A DNA stretch of 63,356 nt, taken from contig JABFXX010000301.1 in assembly GCA_013368795.1 (NCBI GenBank), forward strand, positions 1-63,356. Reading direction: 5' to 3'. Below are positions 43,202-51,588 of this stretch, in pieces. Position numbers and translations under genes: made by a program. The notes beneath the pieces were generated by a model. That model was not told the DNA's origin, did not search any database, and saw only the letters and a list, made by a program, of their open reading frames with translations. Each line of letters opens with the position of its first letter. Positions within the stretch are counted from its first letter, which is position 1. Source of the DNA: Kofleriaceae bacterium. GTDB taxonomy: Bacteria > Myxococcota_A > Polyangia > Haliangiales > Haliangiaceae.

Positions 43202-44623
43202 CTAGAGCAGGATGCCGGTCAGCAAGAGCTTCGCGACGGTGAAGTAGATGACGATGCCGCTGACATCGACGAGCGTCGCGACGAGCGGCGCCGACGCGTT
43301 CGCGGGATCCGCGCCGAGCTTGCGCAAGAGGAACGGCAGCATCGAACCGGCGAGCGTCCCCCACATGACGCAGCCTGTGACCGCGAACGCGACGGTGATG
43401 CCGACCCACAGATAGTGTTCGCCGTAGCGACCGGCGACGCCCCAGAGCAGCACGCGCACGGCAGCGCACGTGCCGAGGATCGCGCCGAGCGCGAAGCCGA
43501 TCACGAGCTCGCGGCGGAGGACGCGCCAGAAGTCGGCGGCGCGCACGTGGCCGAGTGCCATCGCGCGCACGATCAGCGTCGACGCCTGCGAGCCCGAATT
43601 GCCGCCGCTCGAGATGATGAGCGGAATGAACAACGCGAGCAGCGGGATCAGCGAGCTCTGGAAGAATCCGAGCGCGGTTGCGGTCAGCATCTCGCCGAGC
43701 AGCAGGATCGTCAGCCAGCGCGCGCGCTTCTTGATCATCTCGATGCGCGTGTTCTCGAGATAGGGCAGGTCGAGCGCGTCCATACCGCCGATCTTCTGGG
43801 CGTCCTCGGTCGCCTCCTCCTGGACGACATCGACGACGTCGTCGATGGTGACGATACCTTTCATCTTGTTGTCGCGATCGACGACCGGGATGACGTTGAA
43901 GCCGGTCTCGGAGAACACGCGCGCGACCGACTCCTGATCCATCTCGTCGGTGACGCGCTGGACCTCGGTCTCCATCAGCGACGCGATCGTCGCCGACGGC
44001 GGCGCGGTGAGCAGGTCGCGGAACGAGACCACGCCGTGCAGGTGCTGCTCGGCATCGAGCACGTAGGCGACGTAGATGGTCTCGACGCGATCGCGGGCCT
44101 GGCGGCGGAGGTAGCTGATCGCCTCGTCGGCGGTCATCTGCGGGCGCAGCCGTGCGAACCGAGGCGACATGAGGCCGCCGGCCTCGTCCTCGGCGTACGC
44201 GAGCAGCGCGATGACCTCGCGGCGCACCGGCACGTCGAGCAGCGCGAGCAGCTCGTCGCGATGATCGGCGCCGGCCGCCTGGATCACGTCGGCGACGTCG
44301 TCGGGCTCGAGCAGGCGCATCCACTGCCGGCGCTGACCCTGCGGGAGGGCGACGAGCAGGCGCGCCTCGTCGAGCGCGGGCAGGTTGATGAAGAAGTCCT
44401 CGGCGGACTCGCGATCGAGGACGAGCAGACCCTCGAGCCGCTCGTCCATCCCGAGGAGCGGCCACGCATCGCGGAGCTCCTCGGGCGTCAGCTCCTCCTC
44501 GTCGACGGGCGCCTCGCCCGCGAGGTCGACCAGCTCGATGACATCCGAGTCTTCCCGGGTCTCGGCGAGCGACCGGATCTGCGCGGCGACATCGCGCTCT
44601 TCCTCGGTCGGTAGCTCGGTCAT
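43202..44623 (-). CDS. mgtE: Magnesium transporter MgtE
   Basis: 473 aa from ATG 44623. N-terminal MgtE_N helices (residues about 10-150), a CBS pair (about 155-275; VVSFRDLLTAPPSATIASLM and IPVVDRDNKMKGIVTIDDVV), then five membrane helices. PLIISSGGNSGSQASTLIVRA-type sequence with the GGNxGxQ signature lies in the pore. Known role: magnesium channel gated by the CBS domains. I looked for an M-box upstream and saw none. Divergent from the response regulator. Confidence 0.95.
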   Translation of the reverse strand: MTELPTEEERDVAAQIRSLAETREDSDVIELVDLAGEAPVDEEELTPEELRDAWPLLGMDERLEGLLVLDRESAEDFFINLPALDEARLLVALPQGQRRQWMRLLEPDDVADVIQAAGADHRDELLALLDVPVRREVIALLAYAEDEAGGLMSPRFARLRPQMTADEAISYLRRQARDRVETIYVAYVLDAEQHLHGVVSFRDLLTAPPSATIASLMETEVQRVTDEMDQESVARVFSETGFNVIPVVDRDNKMKGIVTIDDVVDVVQEEATEDAQKIGGMDALDLPYLENTRIEMIKKRARWLTILLLGEMLTATALGFFQSSLIPLLALFIPLIISSGGNSGSQASTLIVRAMALGHVRAADFWRVLRRELVIGFALGAILGTCAAVRVLLWGVAGRYGEHYLWVGITVAFAVTGCVMWGTLAGSMLPFLLRKLGADPANASAPLVATLVDVSGIVIYFTVAKLLLTGILL

Positions 44624-44767
44624 CGCAGACACCGTGGGCGAACCGCGCTGCCTCGTAAAGGCGTGATCTCGACGGGAATCACCGTCGAGGCAGGTTGCTC
44701 CGACCACGTACGGGAACCCCGGCAAAGTGCCGTGACAATCAGGGAGGCCGATCCGGGCGCGTGTGCC

Positions 44768-46060
44768 ATGCTCCCGCCCATGCAGCCCGCGGAGCAGGAG
44801 ACTCCCGATCCTTCAGCCTCGTGGTCTGCGCTCGTCGTCGACGACGACCCGGGTGTCCGGCAATCCGTGCGCCTCTGTCTCGAGGCGGACGGCGGACGCG
44901 TGCTCGGCGTCGGGAGCACGAAGGCGGCGCTCGAGGCGCTCGAGCGAGGTCGGTTCGACGTGATCTTGCTCGACCTCTGGCTCGGGCGCGACAGCGGGCT
45001 CACCGCGATCCCGCAGATGCTCGCCGCGCGACCGAACGTCGGCATCATCGTCATCACCGCGTACGCGAGCTTCGAGACCGCCGTCGAGGCGATGCGGCTC
45101 GGCGCGGTCGACTACTTGCCCAAGCCGTTCACACCCGAGCAGGTGAGGTTTGCGACGAGGCGCGTGGTCGCCGCCGAGCGCATGCGCCGCCGCATCGCCG
45201 AGCTCGAGCAGCGCGCGCTCGCCGAGGGGGACGACTTCTTCGCGACCGAGAGCCCTCGCTACCGGACGTTCCTCCAGCAGGTCCAGCGCGCGGCGCGGGC
45301 AGATGCCGTGGTGCTCCTGCGCGGCGAGAGCGGCACCGGCAAGAACGTGCTCGCGCGCTACCTCGTCTCGCAAGGGCCGCGCGCCGAGCGGCCGTTCGTG
45401 ATGGTGCGCGGCGGCGATGGCGACTCGCTCGCCGCGAAGCTCGACGAGGCGGCCGGCGGCACGCTCTATCTCGACGAGATCGGCGAGCTGTCGCTCGACG
45501 CGCAGAACAGGCTGCTCGCGTGGCTCGGCGACGAGCGTCATGCCGAGGTCCGGATCGTCGCGTCGACGAACCGCTCGCTCGAGGACGAGGTTCGCGCGGG
45601 TCGCTTCCGCGAGGATCTGCAGTACCGGCTCGAGGTCATCCCGCTGACGCTGCCGCCGCTGCGTGAACGCATCGAGGACATCGTGCCGCTCGCGCGCCAC
45701 TACCTGGCGCTCTATCGGCGCCAGCAGGGCAGGCCGACGCTCGAGCTGTCGGCGCGCGCCATCGACGCGCTCGTCGCCGAGAAGTGGCCGGGCAACCTGC
45801 GCCAGCTGCGCAACGCGATCGAGCGCGCGGTGATCCTCGCGCCCGGTCACGAGCTCGAGCCCGAGGATCTCGGACTCGCCGGACTCGAGGCGCGCGCGAA
45901 GGTGCCGATCCTCGGCAGCGACGTGACGATCGAGCAGCTCGAGATCGAGCACATCGCGCGCGTGATCGCGCGGGCGCCGTCGCTCGAGGCCGCGGCAAAG
46001 ATCCTCGGCATCGATCCGACGACGCTGCAGCGCAAGCGCAAACGCTACGGATTGTCCTGA
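44768..46060 (+). CDS. NtrC-family response regulator lacking GAFTGA
   Basis: 430 aa from ATG 44768. Receiver domain 20-135 with D69 (LLDLWLG) and Lys119 (LPKPF). AAA+ domain about 155-370: GESGTGK at 186-192, DEIGE at 236-240, STNRSL near 266. Between FVMVRGG (210-216) and DEAAGGTLYLDEIG the loop with GAFTGA, used to contact sigma-54, is missing (about 25 residues shorter than normal). C-terminal Fis-type helix-turn-helix (LEAAAKILGIDPTTLQRKRK). It overlaps the next gene (TGATG). Probably does not act as an ordinary sigma-54 activator. Confidence 0.88.
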   Translation: MLPPMQPAEQETPDPSASWSALVVDDDPGVRQSVRLCLEADGGRVLGVGSTKAALEALERGRFDVILLDLWLGRDSGLTAIPQMLAARPNVGIIVITAYASFETAVEAMRLGAVDYLPKPFTPEQVRFATRRVVAAERMRRRIAELEQRALAEGDDFFATESPRYRTFLQQVQRAARADAVVLLRGESGTGKNVLARYLVSQGPRAERPFVMVRGGDGDSLAAKLDEAAGGTLYLDEIGELSLDAQNRLLAWLGDERHAEVRIVASTNRSLEDEVRAGRFREDLQYRLEVIPLTLPPLRERIEDIVPLARHYLALYRRQQGRPTLELSARAIDALVAEKWPGNLRQLRNAIERAVILAPGHELEPEDLGLAGLEARAKVPILGSDVTIEQLEIEHIARVIARAPSLEAAAKILGIDPTTLQRKRKRYGLS

Positions 46061-47943
46061 TGCGCAGCCTGCGCGCGCGGTTCGTCGTCGCGAGCCTCGT
46101 GATCCTCGTCGCGACGCTCGTCACCGGACTGTGGGGCGCGATCATGTTCGTCCGGCTCGGCAACGTTGTCGATCGCACGCTCGCCGATCGGCAGTCGATG
46201 ATCGATCTGACGGCACGGATGACGACGGCGCTCGAGCGCGAGGACGACGCGTTGCTCGTCGCGGTCGCGGGCGATGCGCGACGCGCGCGCAGCGAGCTGT
46301 CGTCGGAGCGCCGGACATTCGACGAGGCATTCGACAAGTTCAGCTCGCTCGCCCCCGCCGACGAGCGCGCGATCGCGAGCGAGCTGCACAGCGACGTCAC
46401 GACCTACCGCGAGCACGGCGATGCGCTGCTCGCCGCGATGAGCGGCGTGACCGCGCAGACGGCACGCGACCGCTACCACGCGGAGGTGAACCCGGCCCTG
46501 CGCCGGGCGGTCGCTGCCGCCGGCTCGCTGCGCGAGCGCAGCTTTCAGAGCATGAAGGACGCCGGTGTCGCGGCGCGCGACGAGGCTTCCCGCGGCACGC
46601 GGATCGTCGCGATCGTCTCGCTCGTCGCGCTCGGCATCGCGATGTCCGTCGCGCTCCTGCTCGCGCGCAGCGTGCTGCGGCCGATCCGCGCGTTGACGTC
46701 GTCGGTCGAGGCGATGCGGCGCGGCGACTTCGGGACGCGGGTCGCGCGAGGTGCGCCCGACGAGATCGGCAAGCTCACCGATGGGTTCAACCGGATGGCC
46801 GAGAGCCTCGCCGCGTTCCAGAGCTCGAACCTCGGCGAGGTGATCCGAGCGAAGGAGACGCTCGAGGCGACGATCGGCGCGCTCCCCGATCCGGTGATCG
46901 TGATCGATCCCGCCGGCCTCGTCGCATCGATGAACCCGCTCGCGCGCGAGGTGCTCGGCAAGACGAACAGCGGCGACGTCCTCGTCGAGGAGGGCCAGTC
47001 GTACTCGCGCCTGCCGAAGAGCGCCGCCGACCAGATCGGCGCCGCCCTCGACGGCACCGCGCCGCGCAGGCCCGATCTCGCAGATGCATTCGTCGTCGAG
47101 AATGGCGAGCGGCGCACGTTCCTGCCGACCGCCGTGCCGATCCCGTTCGCCGACGGTCCGGCCGGCGCGGTCGCGACGCTCCACGACGTCACCGAGTTCG
47201 TGCGCGTCGATACGCTGCGCAGCGAGCTGATCGCCGTCGCCTCGCACGAGCTGAAGACGCCGCTGACGACGCTGCGCCTGAATCTGCTCTTGCTCGGCGA
47301 GGAAGCGCGCCGGCTCTCGCCGCGGCACGCCGAGATCCTCGCGATGGCGGTCCAGGGCTGCGAGGAGCTGTCGCGCACGATCGAACGCCTGCTCGACCTG
47401 ACGCGGATCGAGGCGGGCCGCCTGCACCTCGCGATGGAGCGCGTCGAGCTCACGCGCGTCGTCGACGAGGTCGTCACCGCGCTCCAGCTGCGGGCCGCGG
47501 ACTCCGAGCTCTCGATCGACGTCATCCGCAATGCCACGGACGCCTACGTGCGCGGCGATCCGATGCGGCTCGGCGTCGTCGTGTCCAATCTCATGACGAA
47601 CGCGATCAAGTACACGCCGAGCGGCGGTCGCATCACGATCGCGCTGTCGCGCGCCGGCGGCAACGTCGACCTCGTCGTCAGCGACACCGGTCCCGGCGTG
47701 CCCGCCGACTTGCGCGAGCGCGTGTTCGAGAAGTTCTTCCGCGTCGCGCACGTCCGTCCAGGCGACGGCAACGAGCCGGCGGGCGCGGGCATCGGCCTCT
47801 ACGTGTGCCGGCAGATCGTCGAGGCGCACGGCGGCACGATTCGCTGCGAGGACGTCGCGGCGGGCGCGCGCTTCATCGTGTCGCTCCCGGAAGACGCGGC
47901 TGCCGAGCCCGACGACGTCGTCCGGGCAGATCGCCGCGCGTAG
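46060..47943 (+). CDS. Sensor histidine kinase, KinB-like
   Basis: 627 aa. TM1 about 9-31, a helical periplasmic domain (about 32-180) rich in Arg/Glu, TM2 about 185-207, HAMP (RSVLRPIRALTSSVEAMRRG), PAS (about 275-385; TIGALPDPVIVIDPAGLVAS), then HisKA with H396 (ASHELKTPLTTLRL) and an HATPase domain with N and G boxes (NLMTNAIKYTPSGG, DTGPGVP, GAGIGLYVCRQIV). Layout and helical sensor fit KinB. Pairs with the response regulator by TGATG overlap. Signal unknown. Confidence 0.9.
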   Translation: MRSLRARFVVASLVILVATLVTGLWGAIMFVRLGNVVDRTLADRQSMIDLTARMTTALEREDDALLVAVAGDARRARSELSSERRTFDEAFDKFSSLAPADERAIASELHSDVTTYREHGDALLAAMSGVTAQTARDRYHAEVNPALRRAVAAAGSLRERSFQSMKDAGVAARDEASRGTRIVAIVSLVALGIAMSVALLLARSVLRPIRALTSSVEAMRRGDFGTRVARGAPDEIGKLTDGFNRMAESLAAFQSSNLGEVIRAKETLEATIGALPDPVIVIDPAGLVASMNPLAREVLGKTNSGDVLVEEGQSYSRLPKSAADQIGAALDGTAPRRPDLADAFVVENGERRTFLPTAVPIPFADGPAGAVATLHDVTEFVRVDTLRSELIAVASHELKTPLTTLRLNLLLLGEEARRLSPRHAEILAMAVQGCEELSRTIERLLDLTRIEAGRLHLAMERVELTRVVDEVVTALQLRAADSELSIDVIRNATDAYVRGDPMRLGVVVSNLMTNAIKYTPSGGRITIALSRAGGNVDLVVSDTGPGVPADLRERVFEKFFRVAHVRPGDGNEPAGAGIGLYVCRQIVEAHGGTIRCEDVAAGARFIVSLPEDAAAEPDDVVRADRRA

Positions 47944-48014
47944 ACGCCGCGCGCTCGGCAAGTTGCCGTGACGTGGCGCGCGACCGTCACGCGACGCCGT
48001 GGCGAGATGAAGCC

Positions 48015-48863
48015 GTGGCGGCCGATCCGGCGTTCCTGTCCCAGATCCAGCTGTTCGCCCAGCTCGACGACGACGAGCGCAACGTGCTCGCGCAGGCGAT
48101 GCACGAACGCGCGCTCGGCGCGAAGGAGTGCCTGTTCCGCGCCGGCGAGCCGGGCGACTCGATGTTCATCGTCCAGTCCGGCGCCGTCGAGCTCTCGGTC
48201 AAGGACACCGCCGGTCAGAAGATCGTGCTCCACACCGCGAAGCCCGGCGACTTCTTCGGTGAGCTGTCGCTGCTCGACGGTGGCTCGCGCACCGCGACCG
48301 CGCTCGCCGAGGAGACGACGCACCTGTTCGTGCTCGATCGCGACGACCTGCTGCTCCTGTTCCGCAAGCGCCCGGAGGCCGCGCTCGACATGCTCGCCGC
48401 GATGGGACGCATGACGCGCAAGGCGAACGCGCTGCTCCGCGAGCGCGTCGTCAAGAACGTCAACGAGGAGGTTTCCGTCGACCGCGGCGGCATCGTGCTG
48501 CGCGTCGCCGACTGGGTCGCGAACTTCTCGGGCAGCATCACGTTCCTCGTGCTCCACGTCGGCATCTTCACGGCGTGGATCGTGCTCAACATGGGCATCC
48601 TGCCGTTCGGCGACTTCGACGCGTATCCGTTCGGCCTGCTGACGATGGCCGTCTCGCTCGAGGCGATCATCCTGTCGACGCTGCTCTTGTTCAGCTCGAA
48701 CCGGCAGGCCGCGCGCGACCGCATCCGCAGCGACATCGAGTACGAGGTCAACCTCAAGGCCGAGCTCGAGGTCGCCCACCTGCACGAGAAGACCGATCGC
48801 CTCCACGAGGAGATGCTCGACCGGTTCGCGCGGCTCGAGCGGGCCGTTGCCGCTCGGCGTTGA
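48015..48863 (+). CDS. Cyclic-nucleotide-binding domain fused to DUF1003
   Basis: 282 aa from a GTG at 48015. Residues about 10-125 are a cNMP-binding barrel (FRAGEPGDSMFIVQSGAVEL, GDFFGELSLLDGGSRTATAL), with the Glu of FGELS and the Arg of SRTAT that contact the nucleotide. Residues about 150-265 are DUF1003 with two membrane helices and a Arg/Glu-rich coiled tail (RDRIRSDIEYEVNLKAELEV). A membrane protein switched by cAMP/cGMP or similar seems likely; its output is unknown. 71 bases after the kinase, possibly co-transcribed. Confidence 0.85.
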   Translation: MAADPAFLSQIQLFAQLDDDERNVLAQAMHERALGAKECLFRAGEPGDSMFIVQSGAVELSVKDTAGQKIVLHTAKPGDFFGELSLLDGGSRTATALAEETTHLFVLDRDDLLLLFRKRPEAALDMLAAMGRMTRKANALLRERVVKNVNEEVSVDRGGIVLRVADWVANFSGSITFLVLHVGIFTAWIVLNMGILPFGDFDAYPFGLLTMAVSLEAIILSTLLLFSSNRQAARDRIRSDIEYEVNLKAELEVAHLHEKTDRLHEEMLDRFARLERAVAARR

Positions 48864-48873
48864 CAGCTCGTAA

Positions 48874-48908
48874 CCCCTCGGCAGCGGCTACCGCGGTTGC
48901 ACGAGGGG
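48874..48908 (+). terminator. Hairpin after DUF1003 gene
   Basis: CCCCTCG (48874-48880) pairs with CGAGGGG (48902-48908) across a 21-base loop that can fold further (GCAGCGG/CCGCGGTTGC). A second small stem, CCCGGC-AC-GCCGGG, follows at 48938-48951. No U-run. Terminator role is likely but not certain. Confidence 0.45.
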
Positions 48909-48968
48909 CTAGATCGCCGAAACAAGACGCGGGCTTGCCCGGCACGCCGGGTGAAATAGCGCGCGGCC

Positions 48969-49178
48969 ATGTCCAAGCCCGCTCTCGCCCCCATCGCCCC
49001 CGAGGACCTCGTCGCGGTCCACGGCGGCGTCCAGTCCAGCGACGACCAGCTGAAGAACGCGATCACGAAGATCCAGACGGACCTGAAAGACGCGGTCACG
49101 GCCCAGAAGAACCAGCCCAACCCGCTCCAGCAGATGATGCCGGTGCTGATGGCGGCCAAGCTCTCGGGCCGAATCTAG
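48969..49178 (+). CDS. Small peptide with double-glycine leader motif
   Basis: 69 aa. APEDLVAVHGGVQ gives D13(-8), L14(-7), V17(-4), G19(-2), G20(-1): the leader cleaved by C39 peptidase/ABC transporters. The predicted 49-residue core (from VQSSDDQL) is amphipathic, Cys-free, with MMPVLMAAKL near the end. Such peptides are bacteriocins or signals, but no C39 transporter is in the window. The gene has its own spacer, and its TAG overlaps the convergent permease stop (CTAG). Confidence 0.6.
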   Translation: MSKPALAPIAPEDLVAVHGGVQSSDDQLKNAITKIQTDLKDAVTAQKNQPNPLQQMMPVLMAAKLSGRI

Positions 49179-49849
49179 GCGACGAGCGGAACGGCCCACA
49201 CGACGCCGCACGCACACGACGCGAAGCCCGTCGTGATCGCCAGCCAGCGCCGCATGCCGTGACCTCGCGCGATTCGTTGCAGCGCTGCCCCGGCGACGCC
49301 GGTCGCGACCGCCATGCCGGCGATCGACCCGGCGCCGAACAGCACCATGTAGACGATGCGCGCGAGGTTATCCGGCAACTCGGCGAACGCGAGCGCGGTG
49401 AGCGCACCGCTGCCGGCGAGGCCGTGGACGATTCCGATCGTGAGCGGCCGCCACGCGATCGCCCGGTCGCCGACGTGCACGTGCGCTCCCGCTCCGCGGT
49501 GTGCGTGCTCGACGCCGCCGTGGCGGTGCGTGCCGGCATCGCCGTCGGCGTTGCGCAGCCCGCGAACCATCGCCCGCAGGCCGAGAATCACGAGCATCGC
49601 GGCGACCGCGAGCTCGAACCCGACGCTCACGCGCGCCGGCAACGCCCCGTCGATCAAGACGAGCGCGATCCCGACGCCGAGCAGCGCGATCGTGTGGCCG
49701 AGTCCCCATAGCAGGCCGAGCATCGTCGCGCCGCGCGGGTTCTTCGCGTCGGCGACGAGCGTCGACACCGCGGCAAGATGGTCCGGCTCGAACGCGTGGC
49801 GCGCGCCGACGAGCAGACCGAACGAGATCGCCGCCGTGCTGGCCAGCAC
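49175..49849 (-). CDS. Nickel/cobalt-type permease (NicO/UreH-like)
   Basis: 224 aa, six membrane helices. RHAFEPDHLAAV (about 17-28) is a variant of the HAxDxDH metal signature of nickel-cobalt transporters (Glu in place of the first Asp). A His-rich loop (GTHRHGGVEHAHRGAGAHVH, about 105-125) precedes the second half, which has GIVHGLAGSGALTAL. Family members carry nickel, cobalt or sulphur compounds. No urease or hydrogenase genes are near, so substrate is open. Two bases from the parvulin gene upstream. Confidence 0.8.
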   Translation of the reverse strand: MLASTAAISFGLLVGARHAFEPDHLAAVSTLVADAKNPRGATMLGLLWGLGHTIALLGVGIALVLIDGALPARVSVGFELAVAAMLVILGLRAMVRGLRNADGDAGTHRHGGVEHAHRGAGAHVHVGDRAIAWRPLTIGIVHGLAGSGALTALAFAELPDNLARIVYMVLFGAGSIAGMAVATGVAGAALQRIARGHGMRRWLAITTGFASCACGVVWAVPLVA

Positions 49850-49851
49850 GG

Positions 49852-50337
49852 CTATTCGGTTCGCTTCATGATGTGAAAGCCGAAGTCCGACTGCACGACG
49901 CCGACCTCGCCGACGTTCAGCCGCAGGCCGAGCTGCTTGAACTCGATCACGAGCTGCGCATCCGGCGACACCGTGTACGCGCGCCCCGACGATGCGCTGC
50001 CCGGATCCTCCGAGTGCTGCTTCATCAGCATCGCGAAATCCGCTCCCGCCTTGATCTGCGTCATCAGCGACTTCACGAGCGCCTCTGCCTCCGCCTTCGT
50101 GCGCTTCTGCGCGCGCTCGTCGTGGGCAGCGTCGAGGTCCTTCCAGCCGATCAGGATGTGCTGGATCTGCGCGGTGTTCGCGACGGGCTCGCGCGCGAGG
50201 ATGTCACTCGACACCACGTCGGAGCCCTGTGCGACGGGCTCGGGCGCGTTCATCCGGTTGTTCATGCTCGGTCCGCCGCGCGAGCCGGGACCGCAAGCGG
50301 CCACCGCGAGGAGCGCGAGTACTACCAGGCGAATCAT
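49852..50337 (-). CDS. Lipoprotein parvulin-type peptidyl-prolyl isomerase
   Basis: 161 aa. Lipobox AVAAC at about 12-16. From about residue 55 the rotamase fold of PpiC/parvulin: IQHILIGWKD, ADFAMLMKQHSEDPGSASSG, GEVGVVQSDFGFHIMKRTE. Known role: folding of exported proteins at the envelope. Overlaps the KirBac gene by four bases (ATGA) and sits two bases before the nickel-type permease, so the three are one operon. Confidence 0.88.
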   Translation of the reverse strand: MIRLVVLALLAVAACGPGSRGGPSMNNRMNAPEPVAQGSDVVSSDILAREPVANTAQIQHILIGWKDLDAAHDERAQKRTKAEAEALVKSLMTQIKAGADFAMLMKQHSEDPGSASSGRAYTVSPDAQLVIEFKQLGLRLNVGEVGVVQSDFGFHIMKRTE

Positions 50338-51236
50338 GCGGCGACGCTAACACGCGCGTCGGGTACCAGCACGTCGAACTTGGTCAGGTCGAGCAGCAGA
50401 TCGCCGTTCGGCAGCGGCGTGATCGTGTCGGCGAAGTGGTGGCCGAACACGATGTCCTTGTCACCGTACTGGTGAAGCGTGTGAATCGTCTGCATCGTCA
50501 CGTCATCGAGCCCCGTGAGTGATACCTCGATCTCGCACTCCGCCTTCGCGAGCGCCGCGCCATCCTTGCCATGGAACGGGCTGGTCTCGTCGATCACGTG
50601 CATCACGAGCCAGCCGCGCCGGAGTCCCGACATCCGCTCGCGCACCAGCTTCAGGTCGTGCATCTTGTAGAACGGCCGCCCTTCCGCCGTCACCGTCGCG
50701 AATGCGGCAGTCACCGAGACATGCGCGTCGACGATCACGTTCGACCGCTGGTTGCCGCACCGGAAGATCAGCGTCTGCTGGCCCTCGTGGCGCGTGATCA
50801 CGCAGTTCTTCGTGAACGCGATCCGCCCGGTCGCGCGCGCGAACTTCGTGAACACGAGGCCGGTCGCGAGCGCCGTCACCAGCACGCCGAAGATCGCCTC
50901 GACGATCATCACGATCTGCGCCGCCTTCGACACCGGATGCATGACGCCGTACCCGATCGTCGCCATCGTCTGGACGCTGAACGAGAACATGTCGAAGTAC
51001 GAGTCGTGGCCCGCGCCCTCGACGCCGCCGACCGCCATGTACACGCACGCGAACGCGACATTCGCGAGCAGCAGCGCGATCGCGATCAGCGCCAGCGACG
51101 CCGACCAGCGCAGCCGCAGAAACGTGTGATAGGCGTCGCGCAGCACCGCGCGCTCGGCGCCGACGAGCCAGAACGAGTACCCGCCGGCCGTCGGGATACG
51201 CCGGGCGCCCGGCGGCACGTCAGGGGGTGCGGACAT
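50334..51236 (-). CDS. KirBac-type inward-rectifier potassium channel
   Basis: 300 aa from ATG 51236. TM1 about 46-70, pore helix and selectivity filter TIGYG (93-97), TM2 about 102-125, then a C-terminal beta-rich cytoplasmic domain (about 130-290; CVITRHEGQQTLIFRCGNQR). This is the whole Kir layout, tetrameric in the inner membrane. Longer upstream frame is not supported. The 25-base spacer to the divergent small gene at 51262 is tight. Ligand control unknown. Confidence 0.9.
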   Translation of the reverse strand: MSAPPDVPPGARRIPTAGGYSFWLVGAERAVLRDAYHTFLRLRWSASLALIAIALLLANVAFACVYMAVGGVEGAGHDSYFDMFSFSVQTMATIGYGVMHPVSKAAQIVMIVEAIFGVLVTALATGLVFTKFARATGRIAFTKNCVITRHEGQQTLIFRCGNQRSNVIVDAHVSVTAAFATVTAEGRPFYKMHDLKLVRERMSGLRRGWLVMHVIDETSPFHGKDGAALAKAECEIEVSLTGLDDVTMQTIHTLHQYGDKDIVFGHHFADTITPLPNGDLLLDLTKFDVLVPDARVSVAA

Positions 51237-51261
51237 ACGGCCCCTACTGTATAAGACGCCG

Positions 51262-51588
51262 ATGGCCGACGACGTCACCCTGCAGCAGCTTGTCGATGCG
51301 CTGCCGCCCCGCATCTGGTACCTGACCTCGAACGGCCAGGACATGTGGTGTCGCCGGCCCTACGGGTTTCTCTTCTCGACCGGGCAGTCCGCCGAGGAGT
51401 TCGCGAAGGCGATGGGGACGGGCGAGGAGCTGTTCGCGGTCGGCCTCGACGTTGGAAATCTGATCAGCGACGAGATGCTCGACGGCCTGCGCAACACCGC
51501 GGTCACGCGCCTGTTCATCGACCCGGCGATCGATCCCGCGACCGGCGACGTCCACGGCAAGATCCTGCGGCTCTCGCCGCTGACCTAG
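51262..51588 (+). CDS. Small conserved-looking protein, unknown
   Basis: 108 aa, no signal peptide. LQQLVDALPPRIWYLTSNGQ then FLFSTGQSAEEFAKAMGTGE and DEMLDGLRNTAVTRLFIDPA look like one compact alpha/beta domain. No family recognised. Divergent from KirBac; its stop overlaps the helicase stop (CTAG at 51585-51588). Confidence 0.6.
   Translation: MADDVTLQQLVDALPPRIWYLTSNGQDMWCRRPYGFLFSTGQSAEEFAKAMGTGEELFAVGLDVGNLISDEMLDGLRNTAVTRLFIDPAIDPATGDVHGKILRLSPLT

Noticed and set aside
44624-44767. Magnesium riboswitch (M-box) before mgtE
   Set aside because: The 144-base spacer shows no recognisable M-box core or paired stems.
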